Shown here: positions 1 through 8,197 of the stretch, in pieces
How positions within the stretch are numbered: the first letter of the stretch is position 1
How the letters are laid out: every line of letters begins with the position of its first letter
Origin: Paraburkholderia gardini
Lineage (GTDB): Bacteria; Pseudomonadota; Gammaproteobacteria; Burkholderiales; Burkholderiaceae
Reading direction: 5' to 3'
Assembly: GCF_907164575.1 (NCBI RefSeq)
Contig: NZ_CAJQYY010000040.1
Location: forward strand, 1 to 38,572
DNA: 38,572 nt
Program-made: the position numbers and the translations under genes
Notes under the pieces: generated by a model
What the model was told of the DNA's origin: nothing
The model's database searches: none
Seen by the model: only the letters and a program-made list of their open reading frames with translations

Positions 1-130
1 CGGCTTCCTGCGCACGCTGCTTCAGGCGGATCGCCGCGGACAGCCCCGCGGGCCCGCCGCCGACGATCACCACGTCGTATTCCATCGACTCGCGCGGGCC
101 GTACTGCTCAATGAGACTTGCGGGGGTCAT
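1..130 (-). CDS. Electron transfer flavoprotein-ubiquinone oxidoreductase, N-terminal fragment (partial at window edge)
   Basis: Only the first 43 codons are inside the window. The reading starts with ATG at 130 and shows an FAD-binding dinucleotide motif, VVIVGGGPAGLSAA, at about residues 20-33, preceded by a polar N-terminus beginning MTPASLIEQYGPRESMEYD. This N-terminal form is what I recall for beta-proteobacterial ETF-QO, which passes electrons from acyl-CoA dehydrogenases through ETF to ubiquinone at the inner membrane. Any flavoprotein with a GGGPAGL fingerprint could look similar over so short a stretch, so the family name rests partly on recall. It is divergent from the SDR gene at 317, and the 186-bp gap between them holds a palindromic site. 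Confidence 0.7.
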   Translation of the reverse strand, partial: MTPASLIEQYGPRESMEYDVVIVGGGPAGLSAAIRLKQRAQEA

Positions 131-216
131 TGATGCTCCTCTTACCGTTAGAATGCTTTTTTCGGGATCGTATTGTCCGGGAAGGACCTGGACGCCGCAA
201 CCCAAGCCATCTACAT

Positions 217-232
217 TAGCACGATCGTTCTA
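217..232. promoter_or_regulatory. Candidate operator: imperfect 16-bp palindrome
   Basis: TAGCACGATCGTTCTA is a dyad around a perfect ACGATCGT core with one mismatch in the arms. It lies between two divergent genes (ETF-QO and SDR). Cores of this kind are common in operators of TetR-family repressors, but no such regulator gene is in the window, so the regulator is inferred only. Confidence 0.4.
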
Positions 233-316
233 TTTTTGTGATACGGTTTAACCCTTCTTCGCGGACGCCCGCTTCAGGCAGCCGCCGCATCAACCGAACT
301 GAATAAAGGAACGACA

Positions 317-1093
317 ATGGGCCGTTCGATCAATCTGGAAGGCAAGGTCGCGCTGATTACCGGCGCGTCGAGCGGGCTGGGCAAACGCTTCGCGCAGGTG
401 TTGTCGCAGGCAGGCGCGAAAGTCGTGCTGGCAAGCCGCCGCACCGAGCGCCTGAAGGAACTGCGCGCCGAAATCGAGGCTTCCGGTGGCGCGGCGCACG
501 TCGTTTCGCTCGACGTCACCGATTACCAGAGCATCAAGTCGGCGGTCGCGCACGCCGAAACGGAAGCTGGCACCATCGATATTCTCATCAACAACTCGGG
601 CGTTTCGACCACCCAGAAGCTCTCCGATGTCACGCCGGCCGACTTCGAATACGTGTTCGACACGAATACCCGCGGCGCATTCTTCGTCGCGCAGGAAGTG
701 GCCAAGCGGATGATGATGCGCGGCGGCGGCGGGCAGAAACCGGCGTACCGCATCATCAATATCGCTTCGGTAGCCGGGTTGCGCGTGCTGCCGCAAATCG
801 GTCTGTACTCGATGAGCAAGGCCGCGGTCGTTCATATGACGAAATCGATGGCGCTGGAGTGGGGCCGTCATGGCATCAACGTGAACGCGATCTGTCCGGG
901 CTATATCGACACGGAAATCAATCACCATCACTGGTCGACGGAGCAGGGGCAGAAGCTGGTTTCCATGCTGCCGCGGCATCGCGTCGGCAAGCCAGAAGAC
1001 CTGGACGGCCTGCTGCTTCTGCTCGCAGCCGACGAATCGCAGTTCATCAACGGCTCGATCATTACCGCCGACGACGGCTTCGGCCTCGCCTGA
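317..1093 (+). CDS. SDR family NAD(P)-dependent oxidoreductase
   Basis: This is a 258-residue classical short-chain dehydrogenase/reductase. It has the cofactor-binding motif TGASSGLG at residues 15-22, the NNSG motif at 92-95, and the catalytic Ser151, Tyr164 and Lys168 (YSMSK). The length is normal for the family. ATG at 317 is chosen because the Rossmann strand begins ten residues later and AAAGGA lies upstream. The substrate is not evident. A position next to ETF-QO and before an acyl-CoA thioesterase-like gene suggests a hydroxyacyl or hydroxy-acid substrate, but this is inference. It is soluble and cytoplasmic, with no signal peptide. It probably forms a unit with the thioesterase 87 bp downstream. 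Confidence 0.9.
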   Translation: MGRSINLEGKVALITGASSGLGKRFAQVLSQAGAKVVLASRRTERLKELRAEIEASGGAAHVVSLDVTDYQSIKSAVAHAETEAGTIDILINNSGVSTTQKLSDVTPADFEYVFDTNTRGAFFVAQEVAKRMMMRGGGGQKPAYRIINIASVAGLRVLPQIGLYSMSKAAVVHMTKSMALEWGRHGINVNAICPGYIDTEINHHHWSTEQGQKLVSMLPRHRVGKPEDLDGLLLLLAADESQFINGSIITADDGFGLA

Positions 1094-1179
1094 GCGTTTT
1101 TTACAGCGCGCCGGCGAGGTGGCCACGAGCCGCTTCGGCCTGCGCGTGGCAACCTGTTTCAGCCCGCAGAAGAAGTACG

Positions 1180-1611
1180 ATGAGCGAATATCACGCAGTG
1201 TTCGAGATGTCCATGCCGATCCGTTGGGGCGATATGGACGCGTTTGGCCATGTGAACAACACGGTCTATTTCCGTTACATGGAGCAGGTGCGCATTTCCT
1301 GGTTCGAGCAGCTCGGTATCGCCGGCGGCAATGGCGAGGGGCAGGGGCCCGTCATCGTCAATGCATCGATGGAGTTTCTGAAGCAGCTTCACTATCCCGG
1401 CAATGTGATTGGCCGCATGTCGGTCGGCACGCCTGGGCGCAGCAGCTTCGACACCGCTTTCGAACTGACGCGCGCCGACGATCCGGACACCGTCTATGCA
1501 CGTGGCGCCGCGCGCTGCGTCTGGATCGACTACGCGGCGGGCAAATCCGTGCAGATTCCCGACCTGTTGCGCTCGACGATCGAAAACGCCGCGCTCGTGA
1601 AGGCGGCCTGA
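1180..1611 (+). CDS. Hotdog-fold acyl-CoA thioesterase (4HBT/YbgC-like)
   Basis: This 143-residue protein has the 4-hydroxybenzoyl-CoA thioesterase signature near its N-terminus: W16-G-D18-M-D20 followed by FGHVNN at 22-27 and a YFRYMEQ helix. The Asp in this motif is the usual catalytic residue of YbgC-type enzymes, which hydrolyse short- or medium-chain acyl-CoAs. ATG at 1180 is preceded by AGAAG, and an in-frame reading further upstream overlaps the SDR gene and has no homology-like features. The length is normal. Together with the SDR gene upstream it may form a small acyl-CoA processing unit. The exact acyl substrate cannot be told from sequence. Confidence 0.87.
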   Translation: MSEYHAVFEMSMPIRWGDMDAFGHVNNTVYFRYMEQVRISWFEQLGIAGGNGEGQGPVIVNASMEFLKQLHYPGNVIGRMSVGTPGRSSFDTAFELTRADDPDTVYARGAARCVWIDYAAGKSVQIPDLLRSTIENAALVKAA

Positions 1612-1696
1612 GCGGTCGGTTGCGCCGTGGGCGCGGCGGGACAGACCGGGAGCCAGCCTCTAACGTCGCCGCCGTGACGCCCGCCGCATCGAAGCC

Positions 1697-2242
1697 CTAA
1701 TGTCCGAGCAGCCGTTGTAGCAGTTCGGTGGCGTTCCCGGTGTCGTACTTGCGCATCAGGCGGGACCGGTAGACGTCGACCGTTCGCGAGCTGATATCCA
1801 GCGCCCGGCCAATCTGCTTGCTCGTCTTGCCGGTCACCAGCTGCGCGGCGATTTCCCGCTCGCGCGGCGTCAACTCGACCGCGACCCGCCGGGTCGCGCT
1901 GAGATCCTCGAACGTCCATACGCCCACCGCATGCGGCTCGGTGCGATCGAGCGAGCGTCCCGTCACGTGACACCAGAACAGCTCTCCGTCCGCGCGCTTC
2001 ATGATGCGATCGTCGGCGTAGCTGCCCTGCGCGGTCATGATCGGCGGAATGCGCTCGCCGATGCGCTCGAATTCATCCGGCGACGGGTACAGCATCTGAA
2101 AAGACTGTCCAATCAGCGATTCGCACGGGCAGCGGAAAATCGACGCGAGCTGGTCGTTACAGTCCTCGATGGTCCGCTCGCGCGAAAGCACGAGCCCGAT
2201 TGGCGCGAGATGAAAGGCGGTTTGATAATCCAGTGCGGGCAT
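1697..2242 (-). CDS. PAS domain-containing LuxR-type transcriptional regulator
   Basis: The protein has about 181 residues. An N-terminal PAS sensor fold (about residues 5-110, with features such as FHLAPIGLVLSRE and a FWCHVTGRSL strand) is followed by a LuxR/GerE helix-turn-helix (LTPREREIAAQL through SSRTVDVYRSRL) at the C-terminus. The reading frame stays open up to 2350 (TTG), but the upstream stretch MICSKGYDGV... does not look like PAS sequence and covers an apparent dyad, so I prefer the ATG at 2242; ATG at 2275 is also possible. The gene is divergent from scoA, which makes it a likely regulator of the CoA-transferase operon. The signal sensed by the PAS domain is unknown. There is no receiver domain, so it is not a standard response regulator. 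Confidence 0.85.
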   Translation of the reverse strand: MPALDYQTAFHLAPIGLVLSRERTIEDCNDQLASIFRCPCESLIGQSFQMLYPSPDEFERIGERIPPIMTAQGSYADDRIMKRADGELFWCHVTGRSLDRTEPHAVGVWTFEDLSATRRVAVELTPREREIAAQLVTGKTSKQIGRALDISSRTVDVYRSRLMRKYDTGNATELLQRLLGH

Positions 2243-2280
2243 AAGGTGCGCGGGTGAAGCCTGAAGCGGCGGCATACAGT

Positions 2281-2311
2281 GACAAATACTTATGTACTTT
2301 TGCGTATTGTG
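2281..2311. promoter_or_regulatory. Candidate divergent operator between PAS-LuxR regulator and scoA
   Basis: AT-rich segment in an otherwise GC-rich region with inverted arms AATAC and GTATT about 13 bases apart. It lies between the likely start of the regulator and the scoA start. It is a plausible binding site for the regulator, but no motif for this family is known to me. Confidence 0.3.
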
Positions 2312-2460
2312 CCGCATGGTCACGCCATCGTACCCTTTCGAACAGATCAAGAGGCAGCGAAGTCACAGCTGAACCGGACGATGCCACGGCGTCGTCGTAT
2401 GATTCACTGGTATCGCACCGATCCGGATTCCGGAATTCCAATCGAGGAAGGGACAAACTG

Positions 2461-3165
2461 ATGAACAAGGTCTATCCAGGCGCGGCCGACGCGCTTAAAG
2501 ACATCGTCAAGGACGGGCAGACATTCGCCGTCGGTGGCTTCGGCCTGTGCGGCATCCCCGAAGCGTTGATCGCCGCGCTGCGCGACACCGGCGTGAAAGG
2601 CCTCACGTGTATCAGCAACAATGCGGGCGTCGATGGTTTCGGCCTCGGCCTGCTGCTGCAAACGCGTCAGGTCAAAAAGATGATCTCGTCGTACGTCGGC
2701 GAGAACAAGGAATTCGAGCGGCAATTTCTGGCCGGCGAACTCGAACTCGAATTCACGCCGCAAGGCACGCTTGCCGAGAAACTGCGCGCAGGCGGCTCGG
2801 GCGTTCCGGCGTTCTTCACGAACACGGGCTACGGCACGCTGATCGCCGAGGGCAAGGAAACGCGCCAGTTCGGCGAAAACCACTACGTGCTCGAACATTC
2901 GCTGACCGCCGACGTCGCGCTCGTGAAGGCGTGGAAGGCCGACAAATCCGGCAACCTGATCTATCGCCGCACGGCGCGCAACTTCAACCCGATGTGCGCG
3001 ATGGCCGGCAAGATCACGGTCGTGGAAGTCGAGGAAATCGTGGAAACCGGCGAACTCGATCCGGACGCGATTCATACGCCGGGCATCTTCGTGCAGCGCA
3101 TCGTGCTGAACGCGCATCCGGAAAAACGCATCGAACAACGCATCGTCCGCGCGAAAGGAGACTGA
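2461..3165 (+). CDS. scoA: Succinyl-CoA:3-ketoacid CoA-transferase subunit A
   Basis: This 234-residue alpha subunit of a family I CoA-transferase shows the glycine-rich GGFGLCGIPE at about residues 22-31 and the CISNNAG segment typical of the family. The heterodimer moves CoA from succinyl-CoA to acetoacetate or another 3-oxoacid in the cytoplasm, opening ketone bodies and PHB-derived acetoacetate to acetyl-CoA metabolism. ATG at 2461 follows GAGGAAGGGA at good spacing. An upstream open extension to 2254 would overlap the divergent regulator promoter and is unlikely. scoB starts 2 bases after its stop, so the two subunits are co-translated. A transferase specific for 3-oxoadipate is an alternative, but no aromatic pathway genes are nearby. 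Confidence 0.92.
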   Translation: MNKVYPGAADALKDIVKDGQTFAVGGFGLCGIPEALIAALRDTGVKGLTCISNNAGVDGFGLGLLLQTRQVKKMISSYVGENKEFERQFLAGELELEFTPQGTLAEKLRAGGSGVPAFFTNTGYGTLIAEGKETRQFGENHYVLEHSLTADVALVKAWKADKSGNLIYRRTARNFNPMCAMAGKITVVEVEEIVETGELDPDAIHTPGIFVQRIVLNAHPEKRIEQRIVRAKGD

Positions 3166-3167
3166 TC

Positions 3168-3809
3168 ATGGCATGGAATCGTGACGAAATGGCCGCGCGC
3201 GCGGCGAAGGAATTGCAGGACGGCTTTTACGTGAACCTCGGCATCGGCCTGCCGACGCTGGTGGCGAACCATGTGCCGAAGGGCGTCGAAGTGTGGCTGC
3301 AATCGGAAAACGGCCTGCTTGGCATTGGCCCGTCGCCGACCGAAGAGGAAGTGGACGCCGACCTGATCAACGCCGGCAAGCAGACGGTCACGACGCTGCC
3401 TGGTTCGTCGATTTTCTCGTCGGCGGATTCGTTCGCGATGATTCGCGGCGGCCACATCAACCTGGCGATTCTCGGCGCGATGCAGATCAGCAAGAAGGGC
3501 GATCTGGCCAACTGGATGATCCCGGGCAAGATGATCAAGGGCATGGGCGGTGCGATGGATCTGGTCGCGGGCGTCAAGCGCGTGGTCGTGTTGATGGAGC
3601 ACGTCGCGAAAGGCGACCAGCACAAGATTCTCGAGGAATGCTCGCTGCCGTTGACGGGCGTGGGCGTCGTCGACCGGATCATTACCGACCTGGGCGTGAT
3701 CGACGTCACGGAGGACGGCCTGAAGGTGGTCGAACTGGCGTCGGGCGTGAGCGTCGATGAAATCAAGGCGAAGACGGGCGCACCGCTCGATGTGAGCGCG
3801 GTGAGCTGA
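3168..3809 (+). CDS. scoB: Succinyl-CoA:3-ketoacid CoA-transferase subunit B
   Basis: This 213-residue beta subunit carries the SENG motif with the catalytic Glu47 that forms the glutamyl-CoA thioester in family I CoA-transferases. The following GLLGIGP, the GGHINLAILGAMQ segment and the WMIPGKMIKGMGGAMDL stretch are all family hallmarks. GAAAGGAG precedes the ATG, and the gene begins 2 bases after the scoA stop. A strong intrinsic terminator follows 62 bp after its stop, marking the end of the operon. Length and motifs are complete, so the enzyme should be functional. Confidence 0.93.
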   Translation: MAWNRDEMAARAAKELQDGFYVNLGIGLPTLVANHVPKGVEVWLQSENGLLGIGPSPTEEEVDADLINAGKQTVTTLPGSSIFSSADSFAMIRGGHINLAILGAMQISKKGDLANWMIPGKMIKGMGGAMDLVAGVKRVVVLMEHVAKGDQHKILEECSLPLTGVGVVDRIITDLGVIDVTEDGLKVVELASGVSVDEIKAKTGAPLDVSAVS

Positions 3810-3870
3810 CGGGCCCGGTTTCAGGCGCGGTCGTCGAGGCGGCGTCAGTTCGATACGTCTCCCTGTTGAT

Positions 3871-3908
3871 AAAAACGGGCGGAACGCGAGTTTCGCCCGT
3901 TTTTATTT
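3871..3908 (+). terminator. Intrinsic terminator after scoAB
   Basis: AAAAACGGGCG pairs with CGCCCGTTTTT around a short loop, and the right arm runs into a T tract. The A tract on the left means it could also work on the minus strand, although no minus-strand gene ends nearby. Confidence 0.85.
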
Positions 3909-4105
3909 GGAGCTTGATGTGAGCCGGCGCGGGGGGCGCGTGGTGCAGGCGTGCCAGGCCGTTCGGCCAGGGCGGCGGCCGGGTCGCAAGCGGTTTACAA
4001 TCGGTTGCATGTTGAACGGCTTGTCTGATGCAGCATATCAGGCGCGCCGCATTCTCTTCCGGGCTATCCGGAACAGCGGCCACGCTTCGGCCTGGAGACT
4101 TATCG

Positions 4106-5005
4106 ATGACGACCGCCACACCTTTCGCGTCACCTCGCCAGCATGACGTGCAGTGCATCAGTCCTGGTGGCCTGCACCGTGTCGCGTACACCGAGTGGGG
4201 TGATCCGGCCAATCCGCGCGTGCTGCTGTGCGTGCACGGCCTCACGCGAACGGGGCGCGATTTCGACCGGCTCGCGGCCGCGTTCGCCGATACGTATCGC
4301 GTGGTGTGCCCGGACGTGGTGGGCCGGGGGATGTCCTCATGGCTTGCCGACCCCAGCTACTACGGCGTGCCGCAGTACGTCAGCGACATGATCACGCTGA
4401 TCGCGCGGCTCGATGTGCAATCGGTCGACTGGTTCGGCACGTCGATGGGCGGCCTGATCGGCATGGCGCTGGCCGGCGTGCCGGATTCGCCAATCGGCAG
4501 GATGCTGGTCAACGACGTGGGTCCACATGTCGAGCCGGTGGCGCTCTCGCGCATTGGTGATTATCTCGGCAAGCCGGCGCGTTTCGAAACGTTGCAGCAG
4601 GGCATCGATTACGCCGCGCTGCTCGCGGCGTCGTTCGGACCGCTCACGCCGGACGAGTGGCGCGAGATCAATACGCCGTTGCTGCACGAACGCGATGGCG
4701 CGTGGCAGCTTCGCTACGATCCGCGCATCGCGCAGCCGTTTGCCGCTGCAACGCCAGAAATGACGGCACTCGGTGAAGCCGCGCTGTGGCGTTCGCTGGC
4801 GGCGACGGAAGGCCCGGTACTCGTGGTTCGCGGGGAGCTGTCCGATCTGCTGTCGCGTGAAACGGTCGAGAAAATGGTCGGGCAGGGGCGCGCGGTATCG
4901 AGCGTCGAAATTCCAGGCGTCGGACATGCACCGGCCTTCCTCGCCGACGACCAGATAGCGATCGCGCGGCGCTTCTTCATCGGCGAAACATCTGGCGCGT
5001 CATAA
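4106..5005 (+). CDS. Alpha/beta hydrolase
   Basis: This 299-residue alpha/beta-hydrolase-fold protein has the oxyanion-hole segment CVHGLTRTG near residues 42-50, the nucleophile elbow GTSMGG with Ser113, a probable acidic residue Asp247 and the catalytic His274 in GVGHAPAF. ATG at 4106 is preceded by TGGAGA at usable spacing; an upstream in-frame ATG at 4028 adds 26 residues without fold-like features. There is no signal peptide, so it is probably cytosolic. The family hydrolyses esters, lactones or C-C bonds. Nothing in the neighbourhood fixes the substrate. Confidence 0.88.
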   Translation: MTTATPFASPRQHDVQCISPGGLHRVAYTEWGDPANPRVLLCVHGLTRTGRDFDRLAAAFADTYRVVCPDVVGRGMSSWLADPSYYGVPQYVSDMITLIARLDVQSVDWFGTSMGGLIGMALAGVPDSPIGRMLVNDVGPHVEPVALSRIGDYLGKPARFETLQQGIDYAALLAASFGPLTPDEWREINTPLLHERDGAWQLRYDPRIAQPFAAATPEMTALGEAALWRSLAATEGPVLVVRGELSDLLSRETVEKMVGQGRAVSSVEIPGVGHAPAFLADDQIAIARRFFIGETSGAS

Positions 5006-5013
5006 TATAGGGT

Positions 5014-5045
5014 TGCACGGCGCGGTTTGCTGTCCGCGCCGTGCA
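5014..5045. other. Strong hairpin between alpha/beta hydrolase and ridA-like gene
   Basis: TGCACGGCGCGG and CCGCGCCGTGCA form a perfect 12-bp stem with an 8-base loop, starting 8 bases after the hydrolase stop. There is no T tract after it, so it is not a standard intrinsic terminator. It may stabilise the upstream mRNA or terminate weakly. The downstream coding sequence starts 43 bases later. Confidence 0.5.
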
Positions 5046-5088
5046 CATGTTCAATCGATTACCCTCAACCCCGATCACAGGATTTTTC

Positions 5089-5442
5089 ATGGCAGTCATT
5101 CGTCACCACGTCGGCGCGCGTCTCTCGGAAATCGCCGTGCATAACGGTACCGTCTACCTCGCCGGTCAAATCGCCGAGGACACGAACCACGACATCGCCG
5201 GCCAGACGCGCGAAGTGCTGGGCCACATCGACCGCCTGCTCGCCGAAGTGAACAGCGACAAGTCGCATTTGCTGTCCGTGCAGATTTATATCTCGGACAT
5301 GGCTCACTTCGCCGGCATGAACGCTGTGTGGGATACGTGGGTTGCCGCGGGCGCCACACCGCCGCGCGCAACGGTCGAAGCGAAGCTGGCGAACCCGGCA
5401 TGCCTCGTCGAGATCGTCGTCGTGGCCGCGCAGCGTAGCTGA
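5089..5442 (+). CDS. RidA family protein
   Basis: This 117-residue protein of the RidA/YjgF/UK114 family has the NGTVYLAGQIAED strand near the N-terminus, the DKSHLLSVQIYISDM helix-strand unit and the C-terminal PPRATVEAKLANPACLVEI, which holds the Arg and Glu of the ligand pocket. Family members deaminate reactive enamine/imine intermediates made by PLP enzymes. ATG at 5089 follows an AGGA sequence; earlier in-frame GTG/ATG codons at 5041-5047 fall within or directly after the hairpin. The Arg in PPRAT is present, so deaminase activity is plausible. It sits immediately upstream of relA. Confidence 0.88.
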   Translation: MAVIRHHVGARLSEIAVHNGTVYLAGQIAEDTNHDIAGQTREVLGHIDRLLAEVNSDKSHLLSVQIYISDMAHFAGMNAVWDTWVAAGATPPRATVEAKLANPACLVEIVVVAAQRS

Positions 5443-5498
5443 GCGAATACGGCAACTGTTTTTCGTCACTCCTGGCTTTTCCGGCGAAGCGCCGCATC

Positions 5499-7742
5499 AT
5501 GAATACCGATACTGTCACGACCGTTCCGAATCCCGTGCCGTCTTTTGACGAAGCGATGGCGTTCGTGCGCAAACACGCGGGCGACGTGCGGCTTTCGTCG
5601 GGCGAGTTGCTGGCGGATCATGCCGCGGGCACGGCGGCGCTCATGCGCACGCTCAACGTGGATCCGTCCGCGGTGCTCGCGGCGGCGCTGTTCGCCCTGA
5701 CACCGCATCTGAAGGATCCGGAGCGGCTCATCGCGGAGCGCTTCGGCGACGAGGTCGCGCAACTGGTGAGCGACGTCCGCAAGCTGTTGCGGCTGGGTAC
5801 GGTGAGCCTGCGCGCCGCGCAGAACGCACTGCCCGATACGGGTCGCGACGCGCAGGCCGCGCGGCGCGCGCAGGTCGAGGCGCTGCGCAAGATGCTGCTC
5901 GCGTTCGCGCAGGACATCCGTGTCGTGCTGATCAGGCTCGCGTCGCGCGTGCAGTCGTTGCGGTATTACGCGGCGGCGAAGATCACGCTTTCGCCGGACG
6001 TCGCACGCGAGACACTCGATATCTACGCGCCGCTCGCCAACCGGCTGGGCATCTGGCAACTGAAATGGGAACTCGAAGATCTCGCGTTTCGCTTCGAGGA
6101 ACCGGAGACCTACAAGCGCATCGCGAAACTGCTCGACGAGAAGCGCGTCGAGCGTGAGGCTTACGTTGCAGAGGCGATCGCGCGTCTGCAACACGAACTG
6201 GCGGCCGCGCATATTCGCGCTGAAGTGAGCGGCCGGCCGAAACACATCTATAGCATCTGGCGCAAGATGCGCGGCAAGGAGCTCGATTTCTCGGAGCTGT
6301 ATGACGTGCGCGCGTTTCGCGTCATCGTGCCGGACATCAAGGATTGCTACACGGTTCTGGGTATCGTGCACAACCTGTGGCAGCCGGTTCCTAAAGAGTT
6401 CGACGATTACATCTCGCGTCCGAAGCCGAACGGCTACAAGTCGCTTCACACAGTTGTGATCGGCGACGACGGCCGGGCGTTCGAGGTGCAGATCCGCACG
6501 CAGGAGATGCACCAGTTCGCCGAGTACGGCGTCGCGGCGCACTGGCGTTACAAGGAAGCGGGCACGCGCGGCTACGGCGGCCAGTTCAGCGCAAGCGAGA
6601 AGTACGACGAGAAGATCGCGTGGCTGCGTCAACTGCTCGCGTGGAAAGACGATGTCTCCGAAGGCGAGCACGATGGCCGGCCCGCGGCCCAGCCCTGGGA
6701 GCAGTTGCGCCAGGCGACGCTCGACGACGACCAGATCTACGTCCTCACGCCGCAGGCGCGCGTGATCCCGTTGCCGCAAGGCGCGACGCCTGTCGACTTT
6801 GCGTATCACCTGCATAGCGAACTGGGCCATCGGTGCCGCGGCGCGCGCGTCGATGGCGCGATGGTGCCGCTCAACACGCCGCTGCAGAACGGGCAAACCG
6901 TCGAAATCGTATCGGTGAAGGAGGGTGGCCCGTCGCGCGACTGGCTCAATCCGCAGCTAGGCTATCTGCGCAGTTCGCGCGCGCGCCAGAAAGTGCGCGC
7001 GTGGTTCAACGCAGTCGATCTGCAGGAGAACATGTCGATCGGCCGGGCGATGGTCGAAAAGACGTTGCAGCGCGAAGGCAAGACCTCCGTCAATCTCGAT
7101 CAGCTTGCTGCAAAGCTCGGCTTCAAGACGACCGACGAGCTCTTCTGGGTGGTCGGCAAGGAAGAGTTCAGCCTGCGTCTCGTCGAGCAGGCGCTGCACG
7201 ATGCGCCGCCGCCCGAACCGGTCGTCGAGGCGCCCGAGCAGTTCGAAAAGCGCAGCAGCGGCGCGAGTGTCGCGCAGGGCGCATCGACGGGTGTGCTGGT
7301 TGTCGGCGTCGACGCGCTGCTCACGCAGCTCGCGCGTTGTTGCCGTCCGGCGCCGCCTGATGTCATCAGCGGATTCGTCACACGTGGCAAGGGCATGTCG
7401 ATTCATCGCAGCAATTGCCCGACGTTTCTGCGCATGGCGGAACGTGCGCCGGAACGCGTGCTCGAAACAGCGTGGTCCGCCGATGTGATGGGCGGGCACG
7501 GTCGCTCGGTGTATCCGGTCGACCTCACGATCGAGGCGTCGGACCGGCAAGGTTTGCTGCGCGACATCTCCGAAATTTTCGCGCGCGAGAAGATGAACGT
7601 GATCGGCGTGAAGACGCAGACGCGGCGTAACGCGGCGTTCATGCAGTTCACCGTCGAGGTGTCGAGCGCCGCGCAGATTCAGCGCGCGTGCGCGTTGCTG
7701 GGCGAGGTAACGGGCGTGGTTCGCGCGTCGCGCAAGGGGTGA
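5499..7742 (+). CDS. relA: (p)ppGpp synthetase RelA
   Basis: This 747-residue long RSH protein has an N-terminal pseudo-hydrolase domain (about 20-190), a synthetase domain (about 235-350), a TGS domain (about 405-470), a zinc-finger-like CCRP region and a C-terminal ACT domain (about 670-745). At the site where SpoT-type enzymes have the HD metal ligands, the sequence reads FALTPHL (65-71), so hydrolysis should be lost. The synthetase site has E300-F-D302-D303, the ExDD signature of monofunctional RelA, with PKPNGYKSLH following. It therefore makes pppGpp/ppGpp from GTP/GDP and ATP during amino acid starvation on stalled ribosomes. Length matches E. coli RelA (744). Confidence 0.95.
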   Translation: MNTDTVTTVPNPVPSFDEAMAFVRKHAGDVRLSSGELLADHAAGTAALMRTLNVDPSAVLAAALFALTPHLKDPERLIAERFGDEVAQLVSDVRKLLRLGTVSLRAAQNALPDTGRDAQAARRAQVEALRKMLLAFAQDIRVVLIRLASRVQSLRYYAAAKITLSPDVARETLDIYAPLANRLGIWQLKWELEDLAFRFEEPETYKRIAKLLDEKRVEREAYVAEAIARLQHELAAAHIRAEVSGRPKHIYSIWRKMRGKELDFSELYDVRAFRVIVPDIKDCYTVLGIVHNLWQPVPKEFDDYISRPKPNGYKSLHTVVIGDDGRAFEVQIRTQEMHQFAEYGVAAHWRYKEAGTRGYGGQFSASEKYDEKIAWLRQLLAWKDDVSEGEHDGRPAAQPWEQLRQATLDDDQIYVLTPQARVIPLPQGATPVDFAYHLHSELGHRCRGARVDGAMVPLNTPLQNGQTVEIVSVKEGGPSRDWLNPQLGYLRSSRARQKVRAWFNAVDLQENMSIGRAMVEKTLQREGKTSVNLDQLAAKLGFKTTDELFWVVGKEEFSLRLVEQALHDAPPPEPVVEAPEQFEKRSSGASVAQGASTGVLVVGVDALLTQLARCCRPAPPDVISGFVTRGKGMSIHRSNCPTFLRMAERAPERVLETAWSADVMGGHGRSVYPVDLTIEASDRQGLLRDISEIFAREKMNVIGVKTQTRRNAAFMQFTVEVSSAAQIQRACALLGEVTGVVRASRKG

Positions 7743-7808
7743 GAAGTGCGTCGCCTGGACGCATCGATATGCGTCGTCTGGATTTTTAATGTCGACGCAT
7801 AAAAGTGC

Positions 7809-7837
7809 TTGCCAAGTTTCGAGGTGCTCCATATAAT
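7809..7837 (+). promoter_or_regulatory. Sigma-70 promoter of tRNA-Val
   Basis: A -35 box TTGCCA (7809-7814), a 17-bp spacer and a perfect -10 box TATAAT (7832-7837) end 11 bases before the mature tRNA 5' end. The predicted transcription start near 7844 leaves a very short 5' leader. Confidence 0.8.
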
Positions 7838-7848
7838 CTCGTTTCTTC

Positions 7849-7925
7849 AGGCTCGTAGCTCAGCTGGTTAGAGCACCACCTTGACATGGTGGGGGTCGTT
7901 GGTTCGAGTCCAATCGAGCCTACCA
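7849..7925 (+). tRNA. tRNA-Val (anticodon GAC)
   Basis: A 77-base cloverleaf fits fully. The acceptor stem is AGGCTCG/CGAGCCT, the D-stem GCTC/GAGC and the anticodon stem CCACC/GGTGG with loop TTGACAT giving anticodon GAC. The T-stem is GTTGG/CCAAT with loop TTCGAGT, and an encoded ACCA 3' end is present. It reads GUC and GUU valine codons. It sits upstream of thrS and has its own near-consensus promoter. Confidence 0.97.
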
Positions 7926-8087
7926 ACGAAAGGAAACTCTGGTTTGCCGGGGTTTCGTAGCAAGCGGCAACAAGCGCTTCGGCGCAAAAGGCGAATACGG
8001 TTATGACACCGCGAACGTTGACCGGAACCACTTCGGATCGGCGCTAGTCGAGGACCACGTTTGCCGTTGCAGTTAGCTGGAAATGTG

Positions 8088-8125
8088 AATGCGGCCCCTC
8101 GAAAGCGGGGCCGCATTTTTTTTCG
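8088..8125 (+). terminator. Intrinsic terminator between tRNA-Val and thrS
   Basis: AATGCGGCCCC pairs with GGGGCCGCATT around an 8-base loop, followed by a run of T. It lies 163 bp after tRNA-Val and 73 bp before thrS. It most simply ends the tRNA transcript. If the thrS transcript starts upstream of it, it could also act as a leader attenuator. Confidence 0.85.
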
Positions 8126-8197
8126 CTTTTTTGGCGCTTTTTTGGTTTTCTCGCCTGATCGCGGCATGTGCCGAGGGTCGGCCTCACGGAGAACACA

